Shown: positions 1 through 5,586, numbered from the stretch's first letter. The stretch: DNA of 6,972 bases from Oscillospiraceae bacterium (GCA_017540945.1 JAFYAB010000052.1:1-6972), one strand, 5' to 3'. A program made the numbers and translations. The notes: generated from the letters alone by a model not told the origin.

Positions 1-141
1 CGGCTGGAAGCCCTGGTGCAGGAGGCCAAAGAGACCGGCCTGGTCCTGCTGCTGGTCCTCCTGGTCCTGGGCAATGTGACCTTTCTGCTCTATGACATTC
101 TGTTGAACCGCCTGACGGTCTTGTACCGCATAAAAAAGTAA
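1..141 (+). CDS. C-terminal fragment of an unidentified membrane protein (5' end outside window)
   Basis: Frame 1 is open from the first base to the TAA at 139-141, giving 46 residues. The sequence starts with a charged stretch (RLEALVQEAKETG), followed by a very hydrophobic segment rich in Leu and Val (about residues 14-31), and ends in a basic tail (LYRIKK). This is the pattern of a last transmembrane helix with a short cytoplasmic C-terminus, so the protein is probably an integral membrane protein. I do not recognise the family from the tail alone. The stop codon lies inside the first unit of the downstream heptamer repeat/hairpin (135-198). The gene converges on the minus-strand ylmH. Frame and stop are certain; function is unknown. 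Confidence 0.65.
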   Translation, partial: RLEALVQEAKETGLVLLLVLLVLGNVTFLLYDILLNRLTVLYRIKK

Positions 142-198
142 GAAGTAAGAAGTAACAAGTGTCCAAACTGTCACCTGTTACTTCTTACTTCTTACTTT
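135..198. terminator. Long AT-rich hairpin between convergent genes, likely bidirectional terminator
   Basis: Arms 135-161 and 172-198 pair over 27 positions with one mismatch (A158/C175), around a 10-nt loop (162-171). The left arm contains tandem heptamers GTAAGAA, GTAAGAA, GTAACAA at 138-158. Read on the minus strand, the hairpin is followed by a run of six T (137 down to 132), as expected of an intrinsic terminator for the ylmH cluster. On the plus strand the tract after the stem is less T-rich. The hairpin overlaps the stop codon of the upstream plus-strand gene. The heptamer make-up suggests it is also a dispersed repeat. The structure is seen directly; the terminator role is inferred from convergent placement. 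Confidence 0.7.
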
Positions 199-221
199 AC
201 CTATTACTTATTGCCTGTTAC

Positions 222-968
222 TTACTCCCACAGCTCCGCCGTCACAAACAGCCGTCCCTTCCTGGACTGTCCGCCGATCTCCGCAACCGTGGCTTTCCCG
301 TGACCCTTCAATGAAATGACGTCGCCCTCGGAAACGGGGGCGTCGTTTTTCAGGCAGGGGAGGTAGTTCAGGCAGGCGGCACCGCCGGCGATCAGCTTGA
401 CGGCCTGGGTCCTGGAGAGCCGGAAACTCTCCCCCAGGATCGCGTCGAAGCGGGGGCTCTGGACCGTAAATTGAACCGTCTTCCGCTTCCGCTCGGGCTC
501 CGGCACGGCGGAGAGAGGAATGACCGCGGCCTTGACGCTGACCCGGCCCGCCTGCTCCAGGGAGGCCAGCTGCTCCGCCACCGAGGGCAGGCAGAAGACC
601 CAGGCCCGCTGTCCCTGAACCCAGATGTCACCCAGCCATTCCCGGCGGACTCCGAGGCCCAGCAAGGCCCCTAAATAGTCCCGGTGCCCGGGCTCGCCGT
701 AAAAGGCCTCTATGGCCACAGCCCGGATATACGCCTCGGCCCCGAAATCCTCCGCCGTCATCCAGTCCGGCAGGAAGAAGGCCGCTCTTCGCTCACAGTC
801 CGGCAGTCCGCCTGAGAGCAGCATCCGACAGCCGGTTATTCGGTTAACATAATTACTGATCGCCGCTTGCTCTGCCGGCGTCAGAAACGTAGTGTGCGTG
901 ACGACATTTGCCCGATCGCACTGCCGGTACAAATCGTCAACGCGCTTGAATAATGCCTCGTGTTCCAT
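222..968 (-). CDS. ylmH: YlmH family S4-domain RNA-binding protein
   Basis: The 248-residue product matches the YlmH family along its length. It has an N-terminal RNA-binding region, then the family hallmark around residues 94-117 (GHRDYLGALLGLGVRRE followed by GDIWV), and a C-terminal S4 RNA-binding domain at about 173-235 (SPRFDAILGESFRLSR, then GDVISLKGHGK). In Bacillus subtilis YlmH binds the large ribosomal subunit and has been linked to ribosome-associated quality control with a role overlapping RqcP; it is also encoded near divIVA there. Here the visible neighbour is instead the GTPase-NYN fusion 137 nt upstream on the same strand, separated by a palindromic repeat. The start is the ATG at 966-968, preceded by a modest AGGGA about 6 nt upstream. 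It is probably cotranscribed with the upstream ribosome-acting genes unless the palindrome at 1009-1082 stops the polymerase. Family assignment is firm; the quality-control role here is by homology. Confidence 0.92.
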   Translation of the reverse strand: MEHEALFKRVDDLYRQCDRANVVTHTTFLTPAEQAAISNYVNRITGCRMLLSGGLPDCERRAAFFLPDWMTAEDFGAEAYIRAVAIEAFYGEPGHRDYLGALLGLGVRREWLGDIWVQGQRAWVFCLPSVAEQLASLEQAGRVSVKAAVIPLSAVPEPERKRKTVQFTVQSPRFDAILGESFRLSRTQAVKLIAGGAACLNYLPCLKNDAPVSEGDVISLKGHGKATVAEIGGQSRKGRLFVTAELWE

Positions 969-987
969 GTTGTTCCCTGTATGTGAA

Positions 988-1082
988 ATCGGGATTTATC
1001 GAGCAGCGCCGTAGGGGCCGATGCCCACATCGGCCCTATCCCGTATCGACGTGAGGGCCGATGTGGGCATCGGCCCCTACGG
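988..1082 (-). repeat. Palindromic intergenic repeat, copy 1 (29-bp perfect arms)
   Basis: Arms 1009-1037 and 1054-1082 are perfect reverse complements over 29 bp, around a 16-nt loop (1038-1053). Read on the minus strand, the loop matches the loop of the copy at 4711-4805 at 14 of 16 positions. A further AAATCCCGAT motif follows the arm after exactly 11 nt in both copies, so the conserved unit is 95 nt here and there, in opposite orientations. A weaker outer pairing is also present (986-994 with 1092-1100). There is no coding potential. It lies between the GTPase-NYN gene and ylmH; a transcript through it would form a very stable hairpin that could attenuate or protect the mRNA. Confidence 0.9.
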
Positions 1083-1105
1083 TTAGATAACTCCCGATTT
1101 GCCCG

Positions 1106-3688
1106 TCACTGCGTTCCGCTGAACTGTTCCCCGATGGTCCCCATCTTATCCCGGTTGTGGGACCGCAAAAACTGCTCGATATCCCCGTAGATCCGGTCGA
1201 TCTCCTCACCGAACTCCCGGGCGGACTGGCGCAGCACGCCGGAGCGCAGGGCGGAGACCTGGATCAGATTGTCAGACGTGACAATGCGCAGCTGCTCATT
1301 TTTTCCAATGTCGTAGAGCAGGCGCTCGATGTAAGCGTCGCCGGTCTCGTTTTCCCTGGTGTATACCACCCGGACCCCATGATAGTCGAAGCGTTCGCCC
1401 TTGCCGCCCTTGACCTTGTAGGCGTCGAAGACCAGGACGGTTTCCGTGCGGGTGAAGGCCGCATAGTTTGCCAGGATCTCCATGAGCCGTTCCTGGGCCT
1501 GCTGAAAATCTGTCTCCGCCAAGGCGGCCAGCTCCGGCCAGGCGTAGATCACGTTGAAGCCGTCCACCACCAAATATTTCGTGACCTTGCGCTCCGGCAA
1601 AGGCCGCTCCGGCTCCGGCTCCGGCACGGAGCGCCACACCGACGCCGAATACTGGGGCCGTTTGATGGGCCCGAACTCCCGCTCCAGGATGGCCTGGAGC
1701 TCCTTTTCGTCGATGCTCAGCCGCCGCCGGGCGGGGGTACGCACTTCGCGCTTGGGGGCCATTACGCTTTCCAGGTGCATGTTTGCGAAGACCTTGTCCC
1801 ACTTGACCGTAAAGCCGCCGCCGTGGGCGCAGAAGACGGAGTCGGGGGTGTTGTCCAAATCCGCCTCGGGGTCGTAGGGATTGGCCGCCCGGACAGCGTC
1901 CGGATCGTGGCACAGATCGTATCCGTCCACTTCCAGACTCAGCTTTCCCACGCCCCGGGTATAGGCGGCCAACTCCCGGGCGTAGTCCGTCATGCTGCTC
2001 ACGGGGACACGGCCCCGGAGCAGGCTCAAACCGCCCAGATCCTCGGGGGTGTCGAAGCTGCCGAAGCGGGCCTTGATATCCGTGATGGCCCGGCCGATCT
2101 GGGCGGTGGGGAGCTCCAGCCGGAAGCGATACCAGGGCTCCAGGATCACGGAGGGGACCTGCATCAGACCCTGGCGCAGGGCCCGATAGGTGGCCTGGCG
2201 GAAGTCCCCGCCCCCGGTGTGCTTCAGGTGGGCCTTACCGGCGGCCAGGGTGATCTTCATATCCGTGATGGGCGCGCCGAGGGCGGTTCCCAGGTGCTCC
2301 TTCTCCATCAGGTGGGTGAGGATCAGCCGCTGCCAATGCCGGTCCAGCCTGTCCTCGCTGCAGGAGGAGGCGAAGACCAGACCGCTGCCCCGGGGCAGGG
2401 TCTCCAGCAGCAGGTGGACCTCCGCGTAGTGGCGCAGGGGCTCGTAGTGACCAACGCCCTCCACGGTCCGGTCGATGGTCTCCTTGTAGAGGACCCGGCC
2501 CCGGCCCAGCTCCACGGCCAGGTCGAAGCGATCCAGGATCACGCTCTTTATCACCTCCGCCTGGACCTCTCCCATGAGGCCCACGGAGAGCTCCTGGAGC
2601 CGAGGGTCCCAGCGCAGCCGCAGCATGGGGTCCTCGGCCTCCAGCTGCCGCAGCTTGGGCAGCACCAGCCGGGGGTCCGTTCCAGCGGGCAGGCCGATGC
2701 GGTAGTGCATCACGGGCTCCAGGACCGGGCTGCCCGCGGCGGCCTCCATGCCGAAGCCCTGGCCGTTTTTGGCTGCTGCCAGACCCACGGCGGCGCAGAC
2801 CTCCCCGGCAGGAACCTCCTCCAGGGCGATAAAACGCCCGCCGTTGTACCGCCGCAGCTGGGTCAGCTTCTCCTCCAGGCCGTCGTATTTGAGGACGTCC
2901 CGGACCCGCAGGGTCCCCCCTGTGACCTTCAGGTGGGTCAGCCGCACGCCCTGGGCGTCGTGACTGATCTTGAAGACCCGGGCGCCGAAGGCCTCCGGCC
3001 ATTGCCGGGGCCGCAGCAGAGCGGTGAAAGCGTCAAGAAACGCCTCCACGCCCTCCAGCTTCAGCCCGGAGCCGAAGAAACAGGGGAAGGCCTCCCGGGC
3101 GGCAAAAAGCTCCCGGCAGGCGGCAGGGGAGAGAGCCCCTGTTTCCAGATATTCCTCCATGGCGGCCTCTCCGCACATAGCCAGCTGCTCGTCCCGCTCC
3201 GGATTGTCCGGGGAGAAATTCACCACTCCGTCTCCCAACTCCCGCCGAAGACCGGCCAGCAGCTCTGCCCGGCTGTTCCGGGCCAGGTCCATCTTGGTGA
3301 CAAAAATAGCCGTGGGGACCTGGTAGTGGTCCAGCAGCTTCCAGAGGGTCCGGGTGTGGGCCTGGACCCCGTCGGTGCCGCTGATGACCAGGATGGCGCA
3401 GTCCAACACCCGGAGCATCCGTTCCGTCTCGGCGGAGAAATCCACATGGCCCGGCGTGTCCAGCAGAGTCAATCCCCAGCCGCCCCACTCCACATGGGCC
3501 TGGGCCGCGAAGATGGTAATGCCCCGCTCCCGCTCCAGGGGATCGAAGTCCAGGGCCGTATCCCCGTGGTCCACCCGCCCCGGGCTGCGGACCAGCCCGC
3601 AGCGGTAGAGGATGGCTTCCGCCAGGGTCGTCTTTCCCGCGTCCACGTGGGCGAGCAAGCCGACTGTGACGTGGTTTCGCTCATTCAT
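1106..3688 (-). CDS. TetM/EF-G-like translational GTPase fused to YacP/Rae1-like NYN ribonuclease domain
   Basis: This 860-residue protein has two parts. Residues 1-640 follow TetM-type ribosomal protection proteins and EF-G: P-loop AHVDAGKT (13-20), switch I RGITI (55-59), DTPGH with His81 (77-81), guanine-binding TKMD (131-134, Thr instead of the usual Asn), domain II from about 236, domain III EDPMLRLRWD and GLMGEVQAEVI (352-380), domain IV to about 510 and domain V to about 590. A charged Pro-Glu linker (about 641-703) joins residues 704-857, which match the YacP/Rae1 class of NYN (PIN-like) nucleases: LVVDGFNVIYAWP, VFDAYKVKG, TRENETGDAYIERL and VTSDN, with candidate catalytic acids Asp709, Asp755, Asp784 and Asp806. 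TetM is about 640 residues, so the last 220 are extra. The start has AAAGGA (3696-3701) 7 nt upstream. It lies between rsmG and ylmH. The domain IV loop at 484-497 lacks the Tyr-Tyr-Ser-Pro of TetM, so tetracycline resistance is doubtful. A-site mRNA cleavage is inferred from the domain pairing. Confidence 0.93.
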   Translation of the reverse strand: MNERNHVTVGLLAHVDAGKTTLAEAILYRCGLVRSPGRVDHGDTALDFDPLERERGITIFAAQAHVEWGGWGLTLLDTPGHVDFSAETERMLRVLDCAILVISGTDGVQAHTRTLWKLLDHYQVPTAIFVTKMDLARNSRAELLAGLRRELGDGVVNFSPDNPERDEQLAMCGEAAMEEYLETGALSPAACRELFAAREAFPCFFGSGLKLEGVEAFLDAFTALLRPRQWPEAFGARVFKISHDAQGVRLTHLKVTGGTLRVRDVLKYDGLEEKLTQLRRYNGGRFIALEEVPAGEVCAAVGLAAAKNGQGFGMEAAAGSPVLEPVMHYRIGLPAGTDPRLVLPKLRQLEAEDPMLRLRWDPRLQELSVGLMGEVQAEVIKSVILDRFDLAVELGRGRVLYKETIDRTVEGVGHYEPLRHYAEVHLLLETLPRGSGLVFASSCSEDRLDRHWQRLILTHLMEKEHLGTALGAPITDMKITLAAGKAHLKHTGGGDFRQATYRALRQGLMQVPSVILEPWYRFRLELPTAQIGRAITDIKARFGSFDTPEDLGGLSLLRGRVPVSSMTDYARELAAYTRGVGKLSLEVDGYDLCHDPDAVRAANPYDPEADLDNTPDSVFCAHGGGFTVKWDKVFANMHLESVMAPKREVRTPARRRLSIDEKELQAILEREFGPIKRPQYSASVWRSVPEPEPERPLPERKVTKYLVVDGFNVIYAWPELAALAETDFQQAQERLMEILANYAAFTRTETVLVFDAYKVKGGKGERFDYHGVRVVYTRENETGDAYIERLLYDIGKNEQLRIVTSDNLIQVSALRSGVLRQSAREFGEEIDRIYGDIEQFLRSHNRDKMGTIGEQFSGTQ

Positions 3689-3695
3689 ACCTTTA

Positions 3696-3701
3696 TCCTT
3701 T
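3696..3701 (-). promoter_or_regulatory. Ribosome binding site of the GTPase-NYN gene
   Basis: AAAGGA on the minus strand lies 7 nt upstream of the ATG at 3686-3688 and supports this start. It sits just downstream of the MITE-like repeat (3705-3823), leaving only a short leader between repeat and gene. Confidence 0.7.
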
Positions 3702-3704
3702 CAA

Positions 3705-3823
3705 AGTGAATAGTTAATGGTGAATAATCAATAGTTTCGGTATTTTTCAAATCTGCGATTTGAAAAATGAAATTCAATTCGTCGCGAAGCGACACCTCAA
3801 TTATTCACGATTCATTATTCACT
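3705..3823. repeat. MITE-like element with heptamer terminal inverted repeats
   Basis: This 119-bp segment starts and ends with imperfect inverted repeats of 27 bp (3705-3731 and 3797-3823, 22 of 27 matching). Each arm is built of three 7-mers related to GTGAATA. Inside are a perfect hairpin with 12-bp arms (3742-3753 and 3757-3768, loop TGC) and a small GTCGC-GAA-GCGAC hairpin (3781-3793). It is AT-rich in contrast to the GC-rich genes around it and has no convincing gene. One end is directly adjacent to, and overlaps by one base, the rsmG stop codon. It fills the space between rsmG and the GTPase-NYN gene. This organisation resembles a non-autonomous miniature inverted-repeat element; mobility is inferred, as no target duplication is evident by eye. 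Confidence 0.7.
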
Positions 3824-4521
3824 CAACCAAGCGGCTTCTGCTTCATCCTCGCCCAGCTCCGGGGGTACTGCTCCGGCGTTTTGCCGGTCTTGTGGATGAC
3901 GATGACGGAGTGTACCGCGCCGCCGATCTCATATCCTTCGGTACGCTCATAAGAGCCCCCCAAAATACGGATGGCCTTGGCCGCCTCGTGGAGCTCCTCC
4001 TCCGCCTGGGCGCCTTTCATAGCGAGGAAGTAGCCTCCCTTGTGCACAAAGGGCAGGCAGAGCTCGCAGAGCAGATCCAGCCGGGCCACGGCCCGGGAAG
4101 TTACCACGTCAAACTTTTCTCTGTAGTCCCGGGCGAAGTCCTCGGCCCGGCCGGTCAGGAAGCGGGCCTCTACGCCCAGCTCCGGCAGGGCTTCCGCTTC
4201 CAGCCAGCGCATGCGCTTTTGCAGGCTGTCCAGCAGGGTCAGCCGCAGAGAGGGCTCCGCGATCTTCAGCGGCACCCCGGGGAAGCCTGCCCCGGTGCCC
4301 ACGTCCAGCAGGGATTTCCCCGCCAGGGGCAGGACCTTCAGCAGGCTCAGACTGTCCAGCAGATGCAGCTCGGCGGCCTGCTCCGGGGCGGTAATGGCGG
4401 TCAGGTTCATGACCTTGTTCTTCTCCAGCACCGCTTCCCCGAAGCGCACGACGGCGTCCACCCGCTCCTCCGGCAGCGTGATCCCCAGGCGCTGCAGGCC
4501 CGCAATCAGCGTTTCTTTCAT
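3823..4521 (-). CDS. rsmG: 16S rRNA (guanine-527-N7) methyltransferase RsmG
   Basis: The 232-residue product is RsmG (GidB), which uses S-adenosylmethionine to methylate N7 of G527 (E. coli numbering) in the 530 loop of 16S rRNA, next to the decoding site. Family signatures are all present: NLTAI (39-43), HLLDSL (53-58), the SAM-binding LLDVGTGAGFPGVPLKI (71-87), LLDSLQKR (96-103), GRAED (124-128), VTSRAVA (140-146), MKG (168-170) and the C-terminal KTPEQYPR (214-221). Length is normal. The start ATG (4519-4521) has GGAGG (4530-4534) 8 nt upstream. It is first in the minus-strand cluster, with a 134-nt gap to the GTPase-NYN gene occupied by a repeat. Loss of this enzyme is known elsewhere to give low-level streptomycin resistance. 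It is not in the classical mnmG/parA context within this window. Confidence 0.96.
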   Translation of the reverse strand: MKETLIAGLQRLGITLPEERVDAVVRFGEAVLEKNKVMNLTAITAPEQAAELHLLDSLSLLKVLPLAGKSLLDVGTGAGFPGVPLKIAEPSLRLTLLDSLQKRMRWLEAEALPELGVEARFLTGRAEDFARDYREKFDVVTSRAVARLDLLCELCLPFVHKGGYFLAMKGAQAEEELHEAAKAIRILGGSYERTEGYEIGGAVHSVIVIHKTGKTPEQYPRSWARMKQKPLG

Positions 4522-4613
4522 ATCGTTTTCCTCCGTTGCGTGGGGTCAGATTCAGTTTCATAAGTCCGCAGTGCCGGCGATCTGCCGGCCAAATTCGGAT
4601 TTGTGGAGCTGAG

Positions 4614-4634
4614 TGACCAGTCACCAGTCACCAG
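4614..4634. repeat. Three tandem 7-mers (TCACCAG type)
   Basis: Three consecutive heptamers lie at 4614-4620 (TGACCAG), 4621-4627 (TCACCAG) and 4628-4634 (TCACCAG). On the minus strand these read CTGGTGA repeats. They lie in the rsmG leader beside other palindromic repeats. Similar heptamer tandems of different sequence occur at 138-158 and 3706-3726. Confidence 0.7.
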
Positions 4635-4647
4635 GAGACGGGGGTCG

Positions 4648-4688
4648 CGGATTGCCACGGCCAGTTTGCGAACTGGCCTCGCAATGAC
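4648..4688 (+). repeat. Short hairpin repeat, copy A
   Basis: Inner stem GGCCAGTT (4659-4666) pairs with AACTGGCC (4671-4678) around a TGCG loop. An outer stem ATTGC/GCAAT (4651-4655 with 4681-4685) is separated from it by a small internal loop. The same element is present at 5591-5632 in opposite orientation, with the same architecture and two compensatory base-pair changes. Non-coding, located between the divergent rsmG and SIMPL genes. Confidence 0.85.
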
Positions 4689-4710
4689 CCGCCTGTAGCG
4701 GCGCACAGAC

Positions 4711-4805
4711 CCGTAGGGGCCGATGCCCACATCGGCCCTCACACCGATACGGGATAGGGCCGATGTAGGCATCGGCCCCTACGAATGATCCCGACAAATC
4801 CCGAT
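4711..4805 (+). repeat. Palindromic intergenic repeat, copy 2
   Basis: Arms 4712-4739 and 4756-4783 pair over 28 bp with one mismatch (A at 4766), around a 16-nt loop (4740-4755). The sequence matches the minus strand of the copy at 988-1082 almost base for base, including AAATCCCGAT at 4796-4805, at the same 11-nt distance from the arm. It lies in the leader region upstream of rsmG, so copies of this element sit in intergenic spaces on both sides of the rsmG/GTPase-NYN pair. Confidence 0.9.
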
Positions 4806-4812
4806 CTATTTT

Positions 4813-4821
4813 ATTATACCA
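4813..4821 (-). promoter_or_regulatory. Candidate extended -10 promoter for the rsmG cluster
   Basis: On the minus strand the sequence reads TGGTATAAT, a perfect -10 hexamer with a TGn extension (TATAAT at 4818-4813). No good -35 is visible at 16-18 nt spacing, which is tolerated by extended -10 promoters. Transcription would start near 4805 and give a leader of about 285 nt containing both palindromic repeats and the tandem 7-mers before the rsmG start. A small dyad CCATG-7 nt-CATGG (4819-4835) touches the promoter. Position and strand fit; activity is inferred. Confidence 0.5.
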
Positions 4822-4859
4822 TGTTTTTCCCATGGATGGAAGCACATTTTTCCGAACGG

Positions 4860-4888
4860 TTGACATTTCCGGGAAGCGGTGCTACACT
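4860..4888 (+). promoter_or_regulatory. Near-consensus sigma-A-type promoter of the SIMPL gene
   Basis: A perfect -35 TTGACA (4860-4865) is followed after 17 nt by TACACT (4883-4888), which matches the -10 consensus at four of six positions including the conserved TA and final T. Transcription would start around 4894-4897, just ahead of AGGAGG at 4901-4906, giving a very short leader. This argues against translation starting at the in-frame GTG at 4879, which would lie upstream of the transcript start. Confidence 0.8.
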
Positions 4889-4900
4889 GGAAAAAACGCA

Positions 4901-4906
4901 AGGAGG
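4901..4906 (+). promoter_or_regulatory. Ribosome binding site that fixes the SIMPL start at GTG 4915
   Basis: A perfect AGGAGG stands 8 nt before the GTG at 4915-4917. This spacing is ideal and supports the shorter protein over the longer in-frame version beginning at 4879. Confidence 0.85.
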
Positions 4907-4914
4907 AAGGAACT

Positions 4915-5586
4915 GTGAAAACCATTACCGTCAAGGGCGCGGGCCGGGCCTCGGCGCCGGTGGATACCGTGGAGCTGAGCTTCCGGGTCTGGGCCAAAAA
5001 CAAAAACTATGACAAGGCCCTGGAGGCTGCCGACAAGAAGCTCTCCGCTCTGGAGACCGCGCTGACCGCCGCCGGGTTCCCCAAGGAGGACTTCCAGACC
5101 GCGGGCTTCCACGTCAACACCGAGTACGAGGGCGTCTGCGACGACAAGGGCCAGTATCGCAACGTCTTTACCGGCTACAACTGCAGCTACGACCAGCTCC
5201 TGCGCTTCGCCTTCGACGCCGCCCGGCTGAGGGAGGCTCTGTCCGCCGTGGCCGCCAGCAAGGCCCAGCCCGAGCTCCAGGTCCGCTTTACGGTCCGGGA
5301 GCCCGAGAAGCTGGAGGCCGCGCTGCTCCGCAGCGCCGCCGAAAGCGCGAAAAGCCGGGCTGAGCTCCTCTGCGCCGCCGCGGGCAAGAGCCTGGGCGAG
5401 CTTCAGCGCATCGATTACGACGTGAGCCGCCTGAACTTCCAGTCCGAGACCATGATGGACCTGGCCGCCGAGTGCGCCATGCCCCAGATGGCCGGCGGCA
5501 TGGCCAAGCGCAGCCTCGGCGCCTCCCTCCGCCCCCAGGACGTGGACCTGCAGGATACCGCCGTTTTCGTCTGGGAGATACTCTGA
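4915..5586 (+). CDS. SIMPL (DUF541/YggE-like) domain protein, cytosolic
   Basis: The 223-residue product from the GTG at 4915 begins MKTITVKGAGRASAPVDTVE, the usual opening of SIMPL-domain proteins (beta strand with VxGxG and a following PD/VD-containing strand). The family's mid-region helix is at about 141-166 (AAESAKSRAELLCAAAGKSLG) and the closing strand is DVDLQDTAVFVWEI (209-222). SIMPL proteins include E. coli YggE and periplasmic or outer-membrane relatives; roles are poorly defined, with links to oxidative stress. Unlike secreted members, this one has no signal peptide or lipobox, so it is likely cytoplasmic. It has its own strong promoter (4860-4888) and ribosome binding site. It is followed by hairpin repeat copy B and then a methyltransferase gene 76 nt downstream, with which it may share a transcript. 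Family is confident; function is unknown. Confidence 0.9.
   Translation: MKTITVKGAGRASAPVDTVELSFRVWAKNKNYDKALEAADKKLSALETALTAAGFPKEDFQTAGFHVNTEYEGVCDDKGQYRNVFTGYNCSYDQLLRFAFDAARLREALSAVAASKAQPELQVRFTVREPEKLEAALLRSAAESAKSRAELLCAAAGKSLGELQRIDYDVSRLNFQSETMMDLAAECAMPQMAGGMAKRSLGASLRPQDVDLQDTAVFVWEIL

Larger units (their letters stand above)
4522..4914. other. Divergent intergenic region between rsmG and the SIMPL gene
   Basis: This 393-nt stretch contains no convincing gene. From left to right it holds the rsmG ribosome binding site (4530-4534), a tandem 7-mer array (4614-4634), hairpin repeat copy A (4648-4688), palindromic repeat copy 2 (4711-4805), an extended -10 for the minus strand (4813-4821), and the plus-strand promoter (4860-4888) with its AGGAGG site (4901-4906). 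Short open frames across it read through the palindromes and have no family resemblance. Confidence 0.75.

Noticed and set aside
1009..1082. CRISPR-like interpretation of the palindromic repeat
   Set aside because: Only one inverted pair per site, no regular spacer series and no cas genes.
1106..3688. Naming the GTPase-NYN protein as a tetracycline resistance gene (tetM/W/O)
   Set aside because: It has about 220 extra residues with a nuclease domain, lacks the TetM domain IV tip residues, and sits in an apparently native ribosome gene cluster without nearby transfer signs.
1157..3709. An 850-codon open frame on the plus strand, antisense to the GTPase-NYN gene
   Set aside because: It mirrors the minus-strand gene through GC-rich codon usage; its translation is Gln/Gly/Leu/Pro-rich, has no recognisable domain, and the opposite strand encodes a protein with full family motifs.
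3760..4563. A 267-codon plus-strand frame opposite rsmG
   Set aside because: rsmG on the other strand has every family motif; this frame also reads through the AT-rich repeat at its start.
4621..4866. Short minus-strand frames across the rsmG leader
   Set aside because: They translate through palindromic repeats and change meaning with repeat orientation; no ribosome binding site or family match.
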